From Martelella limonii (lineage in GTDB: Bacteria > Pseudomonadota > Alphaproteobacteria > Rhizobiales > Rhizobiaceae), in NCBI RefSeq assembly GCF_013344475.1, contig NZ_JABUOU010000001.1, positions 992,001 to 1,056,000 of the forward strand: a stretch of 64,000 nt of DNA, given 5' to 3'. Position 1 is the first letter of the stretch. Every line of letters starts with the position of its first letter. A program made the position numbers and the translations under genes. Under the pieces are notes generated by a model, which was given only the letters and a program-made list of their open reading frames with translations, was not told where the DNA came from and made no database searches. Of this stretch, positions 7,948-16,220 are shown piece after piece.

Positions 7948-9162
7948 CTAGATGAATACGCCAAGCGCGCCGATGATGCCGAGCTTCGTGGCGAGGTCGG
8001 TTATGTTGATGACCGAGGAATCGTAGCAGGCGAGCGCATCGCCCGGCATGAGATAGGGATCGAAATCATCCCGGTCGCCGCGCCGCAGAAGCTCTTCGAG
8101 ATTGCGCTCGATCACGATCGACTGGCCCGTGATCGGGTTGCGGGTAAAGAGCACCGCCGACCGGTTCGAATTGGTGAGCCTCGCGCCGCCGACGCAGTTC
8201 AGGCTGAACACGCCCTGCAGGAACCGCGTGCCGTAGCGCAGCTCCACCGTATCCTTGGAAATCGCGGCCTGCGCATTTGAAGACGCCGGCACTGCGAGAT
8301 TGGACATGAACACCTTGACCCCGGGCGGCGACACTGCCGACGGCGCCATCAGCTCTTCCTGGAAACAGTTGCGGCTCGGGATTTCCACCTGGTCACCCTC
8401 AAGCAGGATCGGGTCCGGATAGGCATGACCGGTGATGACGTTGCGCATGTCATAGACCGTCTGATGGCCGCCGCGCCACACCGATACGCGGGAGAGATCC
8501 GCGTCAGGGCGAACGCCGCCCGCAGACTGCAGCGCGCGGGCAAGCCGTCGGCCGCTGGCACGCCCGCCGATGGTTTCCTGGCGCAGCTGATCGAGAGAGG
8601 TGCTTTCGACGGAGCCGATGGTCACGGACCCTGGTTCGAATACCGCTCCGGCCACGAAGACCCGCGCCGAGGCAAAATCCATCACCCGAATCGAGACGAG
8701 CGGCACGGTGTTGTAGAGTTCTGCATTGATCAGAACCCTGCGGACCGATTCCTCAACGGAATCCACCGAACGGCCCTTGGCGCTGACCGGCGGCACATGC
8801 ATCAGCCTGAGCGTGCCATCCTGTGAGATTTCATATTTCCCGGATATGAGCTCGTCGTCGGACACGGAGACATCGATCAGATCGCCGGGCGATAGAATGT
8901 CGATATCGGGCGGGACCATGCGGCTGCCGGCGGGACCGAGACGCTGATCGGGCGCGCAGCGCTGTGCATTCATGAGAACGGAAGATTTCCTCAACCGCTC
9001 GGCCTCGTCGTCCGTCGTCTCGCGATACTGGGCCTGATAGCTTTCGCCCTGCTTCACGTTCTCGCTGTTCTCGATCGGCTCGAGCGAGGCGCAGCCCTGC
9101 GCCAGTGCAAGCAACGCCAAGATCGCAAGGCGGGCGGCAGACGATTTGAGACGGTTTTCCAA
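7948..9162 (-). CDS. Wza-like outer-membrane polysaccharide export lipoprotein
   Basis: The frame encodes a lipoprotein signal (LAILALLALAQGC, the lipobox Cys at residue 22 from the chosen start). A polysaccharide export domain follows (PPDIDILSPGDLIDVSVSDD, then GTLRLMHVPPVSAKG), with SLBB-like repeats (VFVAGAVFEPGSV; later YDMRNVITGHAYPDPILLEG and a repeat near the C-terminus ending MPGDALACYDSS). The frame is open far upstream, but the shared palindrome at 9243-9258 lies in that extension, so the true start must be downstream. The TTG at 9162 gives a normal-length signal peptide; GTG at 9222 is an alternative. It should form the outer-membrane channel for the polysaccharide, partnering the Wzz-like protein. 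Convergent with the kinase gene and divergent from the flippase. Confidence 0.85.
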   Translation of the reverse strand: MENRLKSSAARLAILALLALAQGCASLEPIENSENVKQGESYQAQYRETTDDEAERLRKSSVLMNAQRCAPDQRLGPAGSRMVPPDIDILSPGDLIDVSVSDDELISGKYEISQDGTLRLMHVPPVSAKGRSVDSVEESVRRVLINAELYNTVPLVSIRVMDFASARVFVAGAVFEPGSVTIGSVESTSLDQLRQETIGGRASGRRLARALQSAGGVRPDADLSRVSVWRGGHQTVYDMRNVITGHAYPDPILLEGDQVEIPSRNCFQEELMAPSAVSPPGVKVFMSNLAVPASSNAQAAISKDTVELRYGTRFLQGVFSLNCVGGARLTNSNRSAVLFTRNPITGQSIVIERNLEELLRRGDRDDFDPYLMPGDALACYDSSVINITDLATKLGIIGALGVFI

Positions 9163-9242
9163 CGCGGTGACCCATACTGAAGGCGGCTTTCTTACGCGAC
9201 CGCCAATACGCCCAATAAACACATGGCCTTGCGACCTGTCGC

Positions 9243-9258
9243 CTATACCAAAGGATAG
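9243..9258. promoter_or_regulatory. palindrome CTATAC-CAAA-GGATAG in the divergent wza-like/flippase promoter
   Basis: A 6-4-6 inverted repeat with one arm mismatch, extended by an outer C/G pair. It lies 80 bp from the proposed wza-like start and 124 bp from the flippase start. It carries the same invariant GGATAG arm and spacer length as the copies at 2439, 3155, 3188 and 4754. Confidence 0.6.
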
Positions 9259-9382
9259 GACACAAAGCCGAACGGGCGTTTCGCTAATCTTCGGAACCCC
9301 CAAAGACCGCCCTCCTCTCACGTATAACCCTAGCACAACGAAACAACACGTCCACCGCTTCAACAAAGGCCAGGATAACAAG

Positions 9383-10660
9383 ATGAACACGCTCAGACAC
9401 ATGATTGCTGATGCTGCGTCTTCGCCGCTTCTGCGCGGCGCCTCGGCCTATCTGGCGTCGGAGGCCGCAGCCAAGGTCTCCCGACTGGCGGTCGTCGTCG
9501 CGATGGCCCGTTTTCTCTCTCCTCTCGAAATAGGCATCGCGGCGGCGGCCATGGCCGGCTCCGACATTCTCAAGTCGCTTGCAGAAAACGGCGTCGGCCA
9601 GCGCATCATCATCGCGACCGAAGCCGAACTTGCAGCGGTCTGCAAGCGCGCCCACCATATCTTCTGGGTCTGGTGCACGGGGCTGACCGTACTGCAGGTC
9701 GCCATCGGCGCCGGCTTCTGGCTTGCGGGCGGCAGCCTGATGGGCTTTGCCCTGATGGCGCTTCTGGGCCTCGAATACATGTTCATGCCCGGTGGCCTCG
9801 TGCAGTGCGCGCTGGCCATGCGCAAGGGCAAGCTGGCACAGACGGCCGCTGTCGCCGGCGCGCAGAATGTCAGCGCAAATCTCCTGACCTGTGTGCTGGT
9901 CGCGGTGTTTCCAAGCCCGCTCTCCGTGGTCGTGCCGAAACTCGTATCAGCGCCCGTATGGCTGATCGGCATGCGCCGGCTGGTGGCCTGGAAACCCGAA
10001 CGCGATGTCGCGCCCGCTCCATTCTCGGCCTTCGCCCGTTTCGGTGCGTCGGTGCTTGCGATCGAATTCGTGAAGGCGCTCCGAGCGCAGGCCGACAAGC
10101 TGATCGTCGGCGCCGTGCTCGGCACCAAAGCCCTCGGCATCTATTTCTTCGCCTTCAACGCTGGCGTCGGCATCTCGACTTCGCTCGCAACCGCCCTGTC
10201 GACCGTGCTCTTTCCCTATCTGTCGACGAGCGGCAACCGGGTGCTGGCGCTCAAGCGTGGCCTGATGCTTGCCATGACGGCTATCACCGTCCTGGCGCTT
10301 GCCCAAAGCATCGCCGCCCCATCCTACGTCGCCCTGGTCTTCGGTTCGCAGTGGGATGAGGTTGCACCGCTCGTTGCGATCCTCTGCCTGATGGCGATCC
10401 CGAACATGCTGTGGTCGGTCACTGCCCAATGGCTGCGCTCCGGCGGCAATCCCGAACGCGAGCTCGTGCTGTCATTGATTGCAGGCGGCATCATCACCGC
10501 CGCCGCGATGATCGCCGCGCCCCATGGCCTCAAGGCCCTTGCGATCGCAACGCTGGCCGCAGCCACCGTCGCCCAGCTTGCCGTATCCGCCCCCGTACTC
10601 GTCAAGGCATTCGGCCTGACGGCCACGAAACTCAACAAAACCGCCTTCCAGGGAGCCTGA
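9383..10660 (+). CDS. Wzx-type lipid-linked oligosaccharide flippase (MATE/MOP superfamily)
   Basis: The 425-residue polytopic membrane protein has about 12 hydrophobic segments. The N-terminal region AYLASEAAAKVSRLAVVVAM followed by ARFLSPLEIGI is typical of polysaccharide flippases of the RfbX/Wzx and WzxC families, as is the central ADKLIVGAVLGTKALGIYFF. It should move the undecaprenyl-linked repeat unit to the periplasmic face for the Wzy-like protein. The ATG at 9383 was chosen because AGGA lies 7 nt upstream and the protein then starts just before the first helix; the longer open frame upstream runs through the promoter palindrome. First gene of a four-gene operon with three glycosyltransferases. 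Confidence 0.88.
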   Translation: MNTLRHMIADAASSPLLRGASAYLASEAAAKVSRLAVVVAMARFLSPLEIGIAAAAMAGSDILKSLAENGVGQRIIIATEAELAAVCKRAHHIFWVWCTGLTVLQVAIGAGFWLAGGSLMGFALMALLGLEYMFMPGGLVQCALAMRKGKLAQTAAVAGAQNVSANLLTCVLVAVFPSPLSVVVPKLVSAPVWLIGMRRLVAWKPERDVAPAPFSAFARFGASVLAIEFVKALRAQADKLIVGAVLGTKALGIYFFAFNAGVGISTSLATALSTVLFPYLSTSGNRVLALKRGLMLAMTAITVLALAQSIAAPSYVALVFGSQWDEVAPLVAILCLMAIPNMLWSVTAQWLRSGGNPERELVLSLIAGGIITAAAMIAAPHGLKALAIATLAAATVAQLAVSAPVLVKAFGLTATKLNKTAFQGA

Positions 10661-10662
10661 TC

Positions 10663-11601
10663 ATGCCCACTTTCTCGGTTATCATTCCCTGCTTCAACGC
10701 AGCCAGCACCATCCGCAGAACGCTGTCGTCGGTGCTCGACCAGACCTTCGGCGACTTCGAAGTCATCATCGTCGACGACGGTTCGACAGACGATACCGTC
10801 GCGGTCGTCAAGACCATCGCCCGGAATGAACCCCGCATCACTGTGGTGCAGCAGGAAAACAGCGGCCCGAGCGTTGCCAGAAACCGGGCGGTGTCCGAAT
10901 TCGCCAAAGGCGCGCTGATTGCCTTTCTCGATGCCGACGATATCTGGCCGGTCAACCGGCTTGAGATTCTGCAGGCACGTTTCGCCGGGTCCGATGCTCT
11001 CGATGTCGCCTATGGTCGCGTCGCATTCTTCAGCGAGAACCCCGAAAACGTCGAGACATTCTCGACGGTGTCGAAACGCCCGCTGACAGTCACCGACCTG
11101 ATCGCCGAAAACGAAACCTGCACGATGTCGAACATCGTCGTCACCCGCGCCGCCTACCTCAAGTCCCGCGGTCTGAAGGCAGAGATCGTTCACGGCGAGG
11201 ATGTCGAGTGGCTGGTGCGTCTGGCAGCCGGCGGCGCGCGGATCCAGGGGATCGATCGCGTCCTGACCTTCTACCGGACGAGCCGTCGCGGCCTGTCATC
11301 GAACCTTTTCGCAATGCGCGCCTCTTTCGAAACGGCGCTTGCGACAGCGCGGTTTCTCGACGTTCCGTTGTCGGAACAGCAAATCGACGCGGCCGAGGCA
11401 ACCTATCTGCGCTACCTCGCCCGCCGCGCGCTCAGGCTCGAGGCAAAGCGCGGCATGGCACTCAAGCTTTCACTGGAAGCGCTCCGGCTCAGCCCGCGCG
11501 CTTTCTTCAAACAGCCGGCACGCGGTGTCCTGACACTTGCCGCAGCCACACTTCAATCCCTGAGCCCCAGCGTCTTCCGGCGCATTGCGGCATGCCACTA
11601 A
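10663..11601 (+). CDS. family 2 glycosyltransferase (exopolysaccharide repeat assembly)
   Basis: The 312-residue protein has the GT-A nucleotide-sugar fold from its first residues: FSVIIPCFNAASTIRRTLSS, VIIVDDGSTDDT, NSGPSVARN and the metal-binding ALIAFLDADDIW. An acceptor-side motif HGEDVEWLVRLA follows, plausibly with the catalytic acidic residue. The C-terminal helical segment RYLARRALRLEAKRGMALKL resembles that of the next gene, suggesting the two are paralogues. GGGAG lies 8 nt before the ATG, and the gene follows the flippase stop by 2 nt. It should add a sugar to the lipid-linked repeat on the cytoplasmic side; donor and acceptor cannot be read from sequence. Confidence 0.9.
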   Translation: MPTFSVIIPCFNAASTIRRTLSSVLDQTFGDFEVIIVDDGSTDDTVAVVKTIARNEPRITVVQQENSGPSVARNRAVSEFAKGALIAFLDADDIWPVNRLEILQARFAGSDALDVAYGRVAFFSENPENVETFSTVSKRPLTVTDLIAENETCTMSNIVVTRAAYLKSRGLKAEIVHGEDVEWLVRLAAGGARIQGIDRVLTFYRTSRRGLSSNLFAMRASFETALATARFLDVPLSEQQIDAAEATYLRYLARRALRLEAKRGMALKLSLEALRLSPRAFFKQPARGVLTLAAATLQSLSPSVFRRIAACH

Positions 11602-11623
11602 CCACCACCAGGAGGATGTTATC

Positions 11624-12619
11624 ATGACCAGGCAGCACCCCATCGCCAGCATCGTCGTACCGGCCTACAACGCCGCGACAACCATCCGCGAAACGCTTGT
11701 TTCCCTGATGGAACAGAGCTTTACCGATCTTGAAATCCTCGTCGTCGATGACGGTTCGAGCGACAGCACCGCGGAAATCGTCAAGCGTTGCCCGGACCCC
11801 CGCGTCCGCCTGATCAGCCAACCGAACCGCGGACTGGCGGGCGCGCACAACACCGGCATTGCGCTTGCGAAGGGCAAATATATCGGCTTCTGCGATGCAG
11901 ACGATCTGTGGCTCCCCGAAAAGCTAGAACTTCATATCCGCCACCTCGAGCAGAACCTTGATGTCGGCATCAGCTTTTCGGGCTCCAGCCTGATCGACCG
12001 CAGGGGCGAGCCCGTCGGCATCAATCAGACTCCGAAGCTTTCAAACATCACCGCGGCAGATGTGTTCTGCCGCAATCCGATCGGCAACGGCTCTGCCGCC
12101 GTCCTGCGGGCAGAAGCGCTGAAGGGTTTCGGCTATCGTCCGGCAGGCGAAACCGAGCGCGACTGGTGGTTCGACGAAAACTTCCGGCAGTCCGACGACA
12201 TAGAGGGCTGGCTGCGCTTCATCCTGACCCAGGACTGGAAGATCGAGGGCATTCCCGGCCACCTGACGCTCTATCGCATCCATGTCGGCGCGCTTTCGGC
12301 CAATGTCGAACGGCAGTTCCAGACCTGGTGCGCGATGCGCGACAAGATCGCCCGGATCGCGCCCGACCTCGTCGCCCGCCACGGCAATCGCGCGGAAGCC
12401 TATCAGTTGCGCTATCTCGCACGCCGGTGCGTTTCGATGCGCCAGGGTCGCAAGGCGCTGTCCTTCGCGCTCCGCGCGCTGAAGGCCTCGCCGCGCCCGT
12501 TCTTCGAAGAACCGGTGAAGTCTACCGTGACCCTTGCTGCAGCCGCGCTGATGGCGCTTGCGGGCGATGGCGTCTACGGCCACCTCGAAAGCCGCCTGCT
12601 CGGCAACAGCAACGCCTGA
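11624..12619 (+). CDS. family 2 glycosyltransferase (second copy in the operon)
   Basis: The 331-residue GT-A enzyme shows ASIVVPAYNAATTIRETLVS, ILVVDDGSSDST, NRGLAGAHNTGIALAKGKY and GFCDADDLWLPEKLE, followed by SDDIEGWLRFIL near the catalytic region. A strong AGGAGG ribosome site lies 8 nt before the ATG, stronger than that of its upstream paralogue. The C-terminal part (YLARRCVSMRQGRKALSFAL) matches the preceding glycosyltransferase in pattern, so a tandem duplication followed by divergence is likely. It is a soluble or peripheral cytoplasmic enzyme expected to extend the exopolysaccharide repeat. No base-composition break with its neighbours is evident. Confidence 0.9.
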   Translation: MTRQHPIASIVVPAYNAATTIRETLVSLMEQSFTDLEILVVDDGSSDSTAEIVKRCPDPRVRLISQPNRGLAGAHNTGIALAKGKYIGFCDADDLWLPEKLELHIRHLEQNLDVGISFSGSSLIDRRGEPVGINQTPKLSNITAADVFCRNPIGNGSAAVLRAEALKGFGYRPAGETERDWWFDENFRQSDDIEGWLRFILTQDWKIEGIPGHLTLYRIHVGALSANVERQFQTWCAMRDKIARIAPDLVARHGNRAEAYQLRYLARRCVSMRQGRKALSFALRALKASPRPFFEEPVKSTVTLAAAALMALAGDGVYGHLESRLLGNSNA

Positions 12620-12637
12620 CAAAGGAAGATGAAGACC

Positions 12638-13645
12638 ATGACCACCTATCACCTCATCGACGATGCCGGTTTTGGCGGCATCAACCGGATGCTCGATCAT
12701 CTCACCACTGCGCTCGCAGAAACGGCCGGCACGCATGAGATCGTGCGCGTCAAGCGCGGCCAGCTTTCGCCCCCGCGCCTTGCCGATGCGGAGCAGATCG
12801 TCTCCCACCTCTCGGTCTGCTGGAAGAACATGCCGCTGATGACGGCGTTGCGCGCCCGCTATGCCAATACGCCGCTGGTCCATGTGGAGCACAGCTATTG
12901 CGAGCGTTTCGTGGCAGCCGAAGTGGAAAACCGCGACCGGTTCGAAACGCTCCTGTCGGCCGCCTATGCCCTTTTCGACAAGATCGTCGCCGTCAGCGCC
13001 GAACAGGGCGAGTGGCTCGGCCGGAAGTTCGTCTCACGCAACCATCTTGCCGTCGTCTCGCCTTGCGTGCGGCTCGATGAATTCTTCGCGCTGGAGGACA
13101 GGCGCCCAACGGAAAAGATCGTCATCGGCGCGCTCGGCCGGTTCGACCGTCAAAAAGGGTTCGATATCCTGATCGAAGGGCTCCTCCTTTCCGGACGTCA
13201 GGATGTTGAATTGCGGCTTTACGGCTCAGGATCGGAGGAAGCGCAGTTGAAAGCGCGTGCCGGCACCGATCCGCGCATCAAGTTCTGCGGCTTTGCAAAA
13301 AGTCCGGCTGCAGCGATGGCCGACTGCGATCTGATCGCGATGCCATCGCGCTATGAACCTTACGGCCTCGTGGCGCTTGAAGCCATGGCCGCCGGCCGGC
13401 CGGTTGCCGCATCGCTTGCCGACGGGCTTTCCGGCCATGTCAGGAACGGCGGCTTTGGCGTCGGCGACAATTCGCCGGAGGGTTGGGCCCGTTTTCTGCA
13501 GGCGTTCGAGATCAACACGTTTCGACGGGGCGCCGTGTCCCTGAGAGAGCGAGCGAAGGAGGCTGAGCAGGTATTCGCAGAACGCTGGCTGCGACTGCTC
13601 GGTGACCTGAAGGACCAATCCCCCAGGTACCAGATGGCCGCCTAG
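12638..13645 (+). CDS. family 4 (group 1) glycosyltransferase
   Basis: The 335-residue GT-B enzyme has an N-terminal acceptor domain (YHLIDDAGFGGINRMLDHL) and a C-terminal donor domain with IGALGRFDRQKGFDILIEGL, LRLYGSGSEEAQLK, KFCGFAKSPAAAMADCDLIA and the EX7E-type motif MPSRYEPYGLVALEAMAAGR. This pattern is characteristic of retaining group 1 transferases using a nucleotide sugar. Two in-frame ATGs exist at 12629 and 12638; GGAAG is 9 nt before the second, which I prefer. It is the last gene of the flippase operon and is followed by a strong terminator hairpin. It probably adds one sugar of the repeat unit in the cytoplasm. Confidence 0.9.
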   Translation: MTTYHLIDDAGFGGINRMLDHLTTALAETAGTHEIVRVKRGQLSPPRLADAEQIVSHLSVCWKNMPLMTALRARYANTPLVHVEHSYCERFVAAEVENRDRFETLLSAAYALFDKIVAVSAEQGEWLGRKFVSRNHLAVVSPCVRLDEFFALEDRRPTEKIVIGALGRFDRQKGFDILIEGLLLSGRQDVELRLYGSGSEEAQLKARAGTDPRIKFCGFAKSPAAAMADCDLIAMPSRYEPYGLVALEAMAAGRPVAASLADGLSGHVRNGGFGVGDNSPEGWARFLQAFEINTFRRGAVSLRERAKEAEQVFAERWLRLLGDLKDQSPRYQMAA

Positions 13646-13665
13646 AACCATCCACGCTCGCAAAC

Positions 13666-13695
13666 GGGGCTCGCCGGTTTCGATCGGCGGGCCCC
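13666..13695 (+). terminator. intrinsic-type terminator after the glycosyltransferase operon
   Basis: Arms GGGGC-T-CGCCG and CGGCG-G-GCCCC form an 11-position stem with one internal mismatch around an 8-nt loop, followed by a CCTTTCTC tract. A second small hairpin, CGGGC-TTC-GCCCG, lies at 13708-13720. The position 20 bp after the operon's last stop fits transcription termination. Confidence 0.7.
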
Positions 13696-13898
13696 ACCTT
13701 TCTCATCCGGGCTTCGCCCGCATGCCCACGCCTCCCCGAAAGCTGCCAAGGAGGCCAGAAAGTGCAAGAGCAGCAGATACGGCCAAAGCTGCAAGGCCGC
13801 GTCATACGAACGATCGTGGCGATGTACTCAACGGAGAGCGATGGCACGCGACAGAAAGCAGAATGACCCTTGAAATTGTTCGAACCGGCGGTGAGCCT

Positions 13899-14993
13899 AT
13901 GACCCATGTTCCACCATCACAGCGCTACATCGTTTTCGATGCTGTCCGAGGTCTGGCTGTCCTGCTCGCCATGGTCGACCATGTGAAAGTGCAGTTCGTA
14001 CCCGACTTTCATCTCTTGCTCCCGCTCACCCGGCTGTCGACGCCAAGCTTCATCATCGTGTTCGGCGTGATGATCGAGCTCGCTTATCTTTCAAAACTGC
14101 GCGCCGGCGCGCCGATTTCGCAGGCGAGGCGCCGGATTGCGGTACGCATGGTGCAATGTCTGTCGCTGTTTTCCGTCATCACCCTTGCCGCAATGGTGTC
14201 GGGAAATCTTGGCCTTGCCGAGGGCGCACGCGCCCTTGCAGGTCTCGGACCGGGCCGCTTCAGCGAGATCCTGATGATCTACGCTCTGCTATTTTCTGTG
14301 GTTCTGGTGCTGCTGCCACTTTTTGTGCGCTACGGCGCCTATCTTGTTCTCGGGCTCGCCGCGCTCGGCTGGGGCCTGAAGGGTATCGCTGCCGGCAGCC
14401 TGGACGCAACCGTGCCCTACGTCCTTACCTTCTTCACCGGTATCGGCACGGGCTATGGTCCGGCACTTCTGCCCGCGATGACCTTTCTCGCCTTCGGTCT
14501 CGCCCTCGGAGAGGTGATGACCGCGCGCCGACGCAAGGTCCTTCCCGCCATTCTGGTAATGCTGGCCGCACTTATTCTATCACACGAGCTCTCAAACGGC
14601 GTGATGGATGCCGGTCGCCGTTTTATCGCGCACCGCTGGACCAATCACCCGGGTTATTTCGCTGTCGGCATCCTCGGGTTCAGCGCCATCAGCCTCTTTC
14701 TGATGATCGTGCAGCGCACCCCCTATTTGAAGCATCTGACAGCGGGGCTAGCGCGTGCAGGCAAACAATCCCTCTTCATCTATGGCGGCGGAAACCTGGT
14801 GCTGAACCTGCTCCCGGCCTTTGAAATCGCGCGGGCTGCAGGTGCGGGTCTGGCCTTCGGTTTTATGATGGCGCTTTTCGGCGCCGCCTTCATCCGCACC
14901 AGGCGACCGGCATGCCAGCACCCCTCCTCACAAATCAGGGGCGCGCGCTTCCAACAGCACTTCCTAAGTTTCACAAAACCGAAAAGGGCCTGA
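13899..14993 (+). CDS. OpgC/acyltransferase-3-like integral membrane acyltransferase
   Basis: The protein is about 364 residues with around ten hydrophobic segments. It begins YIVFDAVRGLAVLLAMVDHV, the motif with Arg-Gly and a downstream His found in membrane-bound acyl/succinyl transferases of the OpgC, NodX and heparan-N-acetyltransferase-like groups. Such proteins move acyl groups onto periplasmic or surface glycans, so this one may decorate the exopolysaccharide or a periplasmic glucan. The frame is open back to 13722, but the hairpins at 13666-13720 argue against a start there; ATG 13899 or 13863 are both possible. The C-terminal about 40 residues (RRPACQHPSSQIRG onward) are polar and not family-like. 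Separate transcription unit. Confidence 0.7.
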   Translation: MTHVPPSQRYIVFDAVRGLAVLLAMVDHVKVQFVPDFHLLLPLTRLSTPSFIIVFGVMIELAYLSKLRAGAPISQARRRIAVRMVQCLSLFSVITLAAMVSGNLGLAEGARALAGLGPGRFSEILMIYALLFSVVLVLLPLFVRYGAYLVLGLAALGWGLKGIAAGSLDATVPYVLTFFTGIGTGYGPALLPAMTFLAFGLALGEVMTARRRKVLPAILVMLAALILSHELSNGVMDAGRRFIAHRWTNHPGYFAVGILGFSAISLFLMIVQRTPYLKHLTAGLARAGKQSLFIYGGGNLVLNLLPAFEIARAAGAGLAFGFMMALFGAAFIRTRRPACQHPSSQIRGARFQQHFLSFTKPKRA

Positions 14994-15035
14994 AACAGAA
15001 CTGTCACACGACCGGTGCATTGATGGCGTCGAAGA

Positions 15036-15051
15036 TTGCAAAGCATTGCAA
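15036..15051. promoter_or_regulatory. candidate LacI operator TTGCAA-AGCA-TTGCAA
   Basis: A 6-4-6 inverted repeat whose arms are themselves palindromic, 63 bp before the first gene of the LacI-containing operon. Symmetry, size and position suit a LacI-family operator controlled by the repressor at 20566-21594. The assignment is inference. Confidence 0.5.
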
Positions 15052-15113
15052 AACGCCTCTCACCGGTCTCAGCAGGGTCTTCCGACTGCGGCCGACAGCT
15101 CGGAACAGACCCC

Positions 15114-16196
15114 ATGAGCGCGATCGAAATCGAGAACGTCGAGAAGTCCTTCGGCAAGACCAGCGTATTGCAGGGTATTTCGCTTTCGATCCGTTCGGGC
15201 GAGTTCGTTGCGGTCCTCGGTCCGTCGGGGTGCGGCAAGACCACGCTGCTGCGGGCCCTGGCCGGGTTCGAGCCGATCGATCGCGGTGCGATCCGGGTCG
15301 GCGACACGCTTCTTTCCGGAAACGGGCGCCACCTTCCCCCGGAAGAGCGCGGTATCGGCGTCGTGTTTCAAAGCTACGCGCTGTGGCCGCACATGACGGT
15401 TTCGGGCAATGTCGCCTTCGGCCTCAAGGTCAAGGGGATCGGCCGCGCCGAGCGAGAGGCGCGCACGGCCCGCGTTCTGGAGACAGTCGGCCTGACGGCA
15501 TTTGCCGATCGCCGCCCGGCCGCCCTTTCCGGCGGGCAGAGGCAGCGCGTCGCGCTCGCCCGCTGCCTTGCCATGGATGCAAGCCTTGTGCTGCTCGATG
15601 AGCCGCTTGCCAATCTCGACGTGCATCTGCGCGGAGAGATGGAAGAGGAATTCGCCCGCTTCCACGCCCGCTCCGGCGCCACCATGTTCTACATCACCCA
15701 CGACCAGTCCGAAGCGCTGGCGCTCGCCGACCGCGTCGCGGTGATGGACAGGGGGACGATCAGCCAGTTCGCAAGCCCTTCCGAACTCTACAGCCAGCCC
15801 GCCAACGAGATGGTGGCAAGCTTTATCGGCGAGGGACAGATCGCGCCGATCGAGGATTTCCAGCCTGATCGAAGCGGCTATGGTTTCGCGCGCTTCTTCG
15901 GAGAACGCGTGCGGGTGCGAAACCGCCCCTCGGCCCTGCCAAGCGGCGCGGCGCGGGTCGCCTTTCACCCCGTCGACCTCCGTCTGACGGACACCGGCGG
16001 CGTTTCCGCCACCATCCGCCGCATCACCTATCGCGGCGATATCCTGCGGGTCGAGCTTGCCGCCGGCCCGGAAGAAAAAACCCTTTTCATGAACGTCCCT
16101 GCCCCGGCCCGCATTGAAGCCGGGCAGCGCGTAGCCGTCACGCTTGCAGACGGCTGGGTCCTTCCGGACCTGAAAGCAGCAGAACTCTCCCACTGA
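15114..16196 (+). CDS. ABC transporter ATPase of the Fbp/Afu/Pot type (importer)
   Basis: The 360-residue ATPase has Walker A GPSGCGKTTLL (about 36-46), Q-loop VVFQSYALWPHMTV, signature LSGGQRQRVALAR, Walker B LVLLDEPLANLD and switch His in YITHDQSEALALADR. A C-terminal TOBE-like regulatory domain (about 280-355) is typical of ferric, sulfate, spermidine and sugar-phosphate importers. It heads an operon ATPase-binding protein-permease-MBL hydrolase-phosphatase-LacI. A TTGCAA palindrome lies upstream. The family name usually assigned is iron(III) transport, but the downstream phosphatase and LacI gene argue for an organic phosphorylated substrate, as known for Actinobacillus AfuABC. Confidence 0.9.
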   Translation: MSAIEIENVEKSFGKTSVLQGISLSIRSGEFVAVLGPSGCGKTTLLRALAGFEPIDRGAIRVGDTLLSGNGRHLPPEERGIGVVFQSYALWPHMTVSGNVAFGLKVKGIGRAEREARTARVLETVGLTAFADRRPAALSGGQRQRVALARCLAMDASLVLLDEPLANLDVHLRGEMEEEFARFHARSGATMFYITHDQSEALALADRVAVMDRGTISQFASPSELYSQPANEMVASFIGEGQIAPIEDFQPDRSGYGFARFFGERVRVRNRPSALPSGAARVAFHPVDLRLTDTGGVSATIRRITYRGDILRVELAAGPEEKTLFMNVPAPARIEAGQRVAVTLADGWVLPDLKAAELSH

Positions 16197-16220
16197 GCCA
16201 AACAATCGAGGAAATCCCCG

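Noticed and set aside
8831-9265. 144-codon minus-strand frame beginning with an ATG near 9175
   Set aside because: It is out of frame with the Wza-like protein and Arg-rich; the lipobox and export domain are in the other frame.
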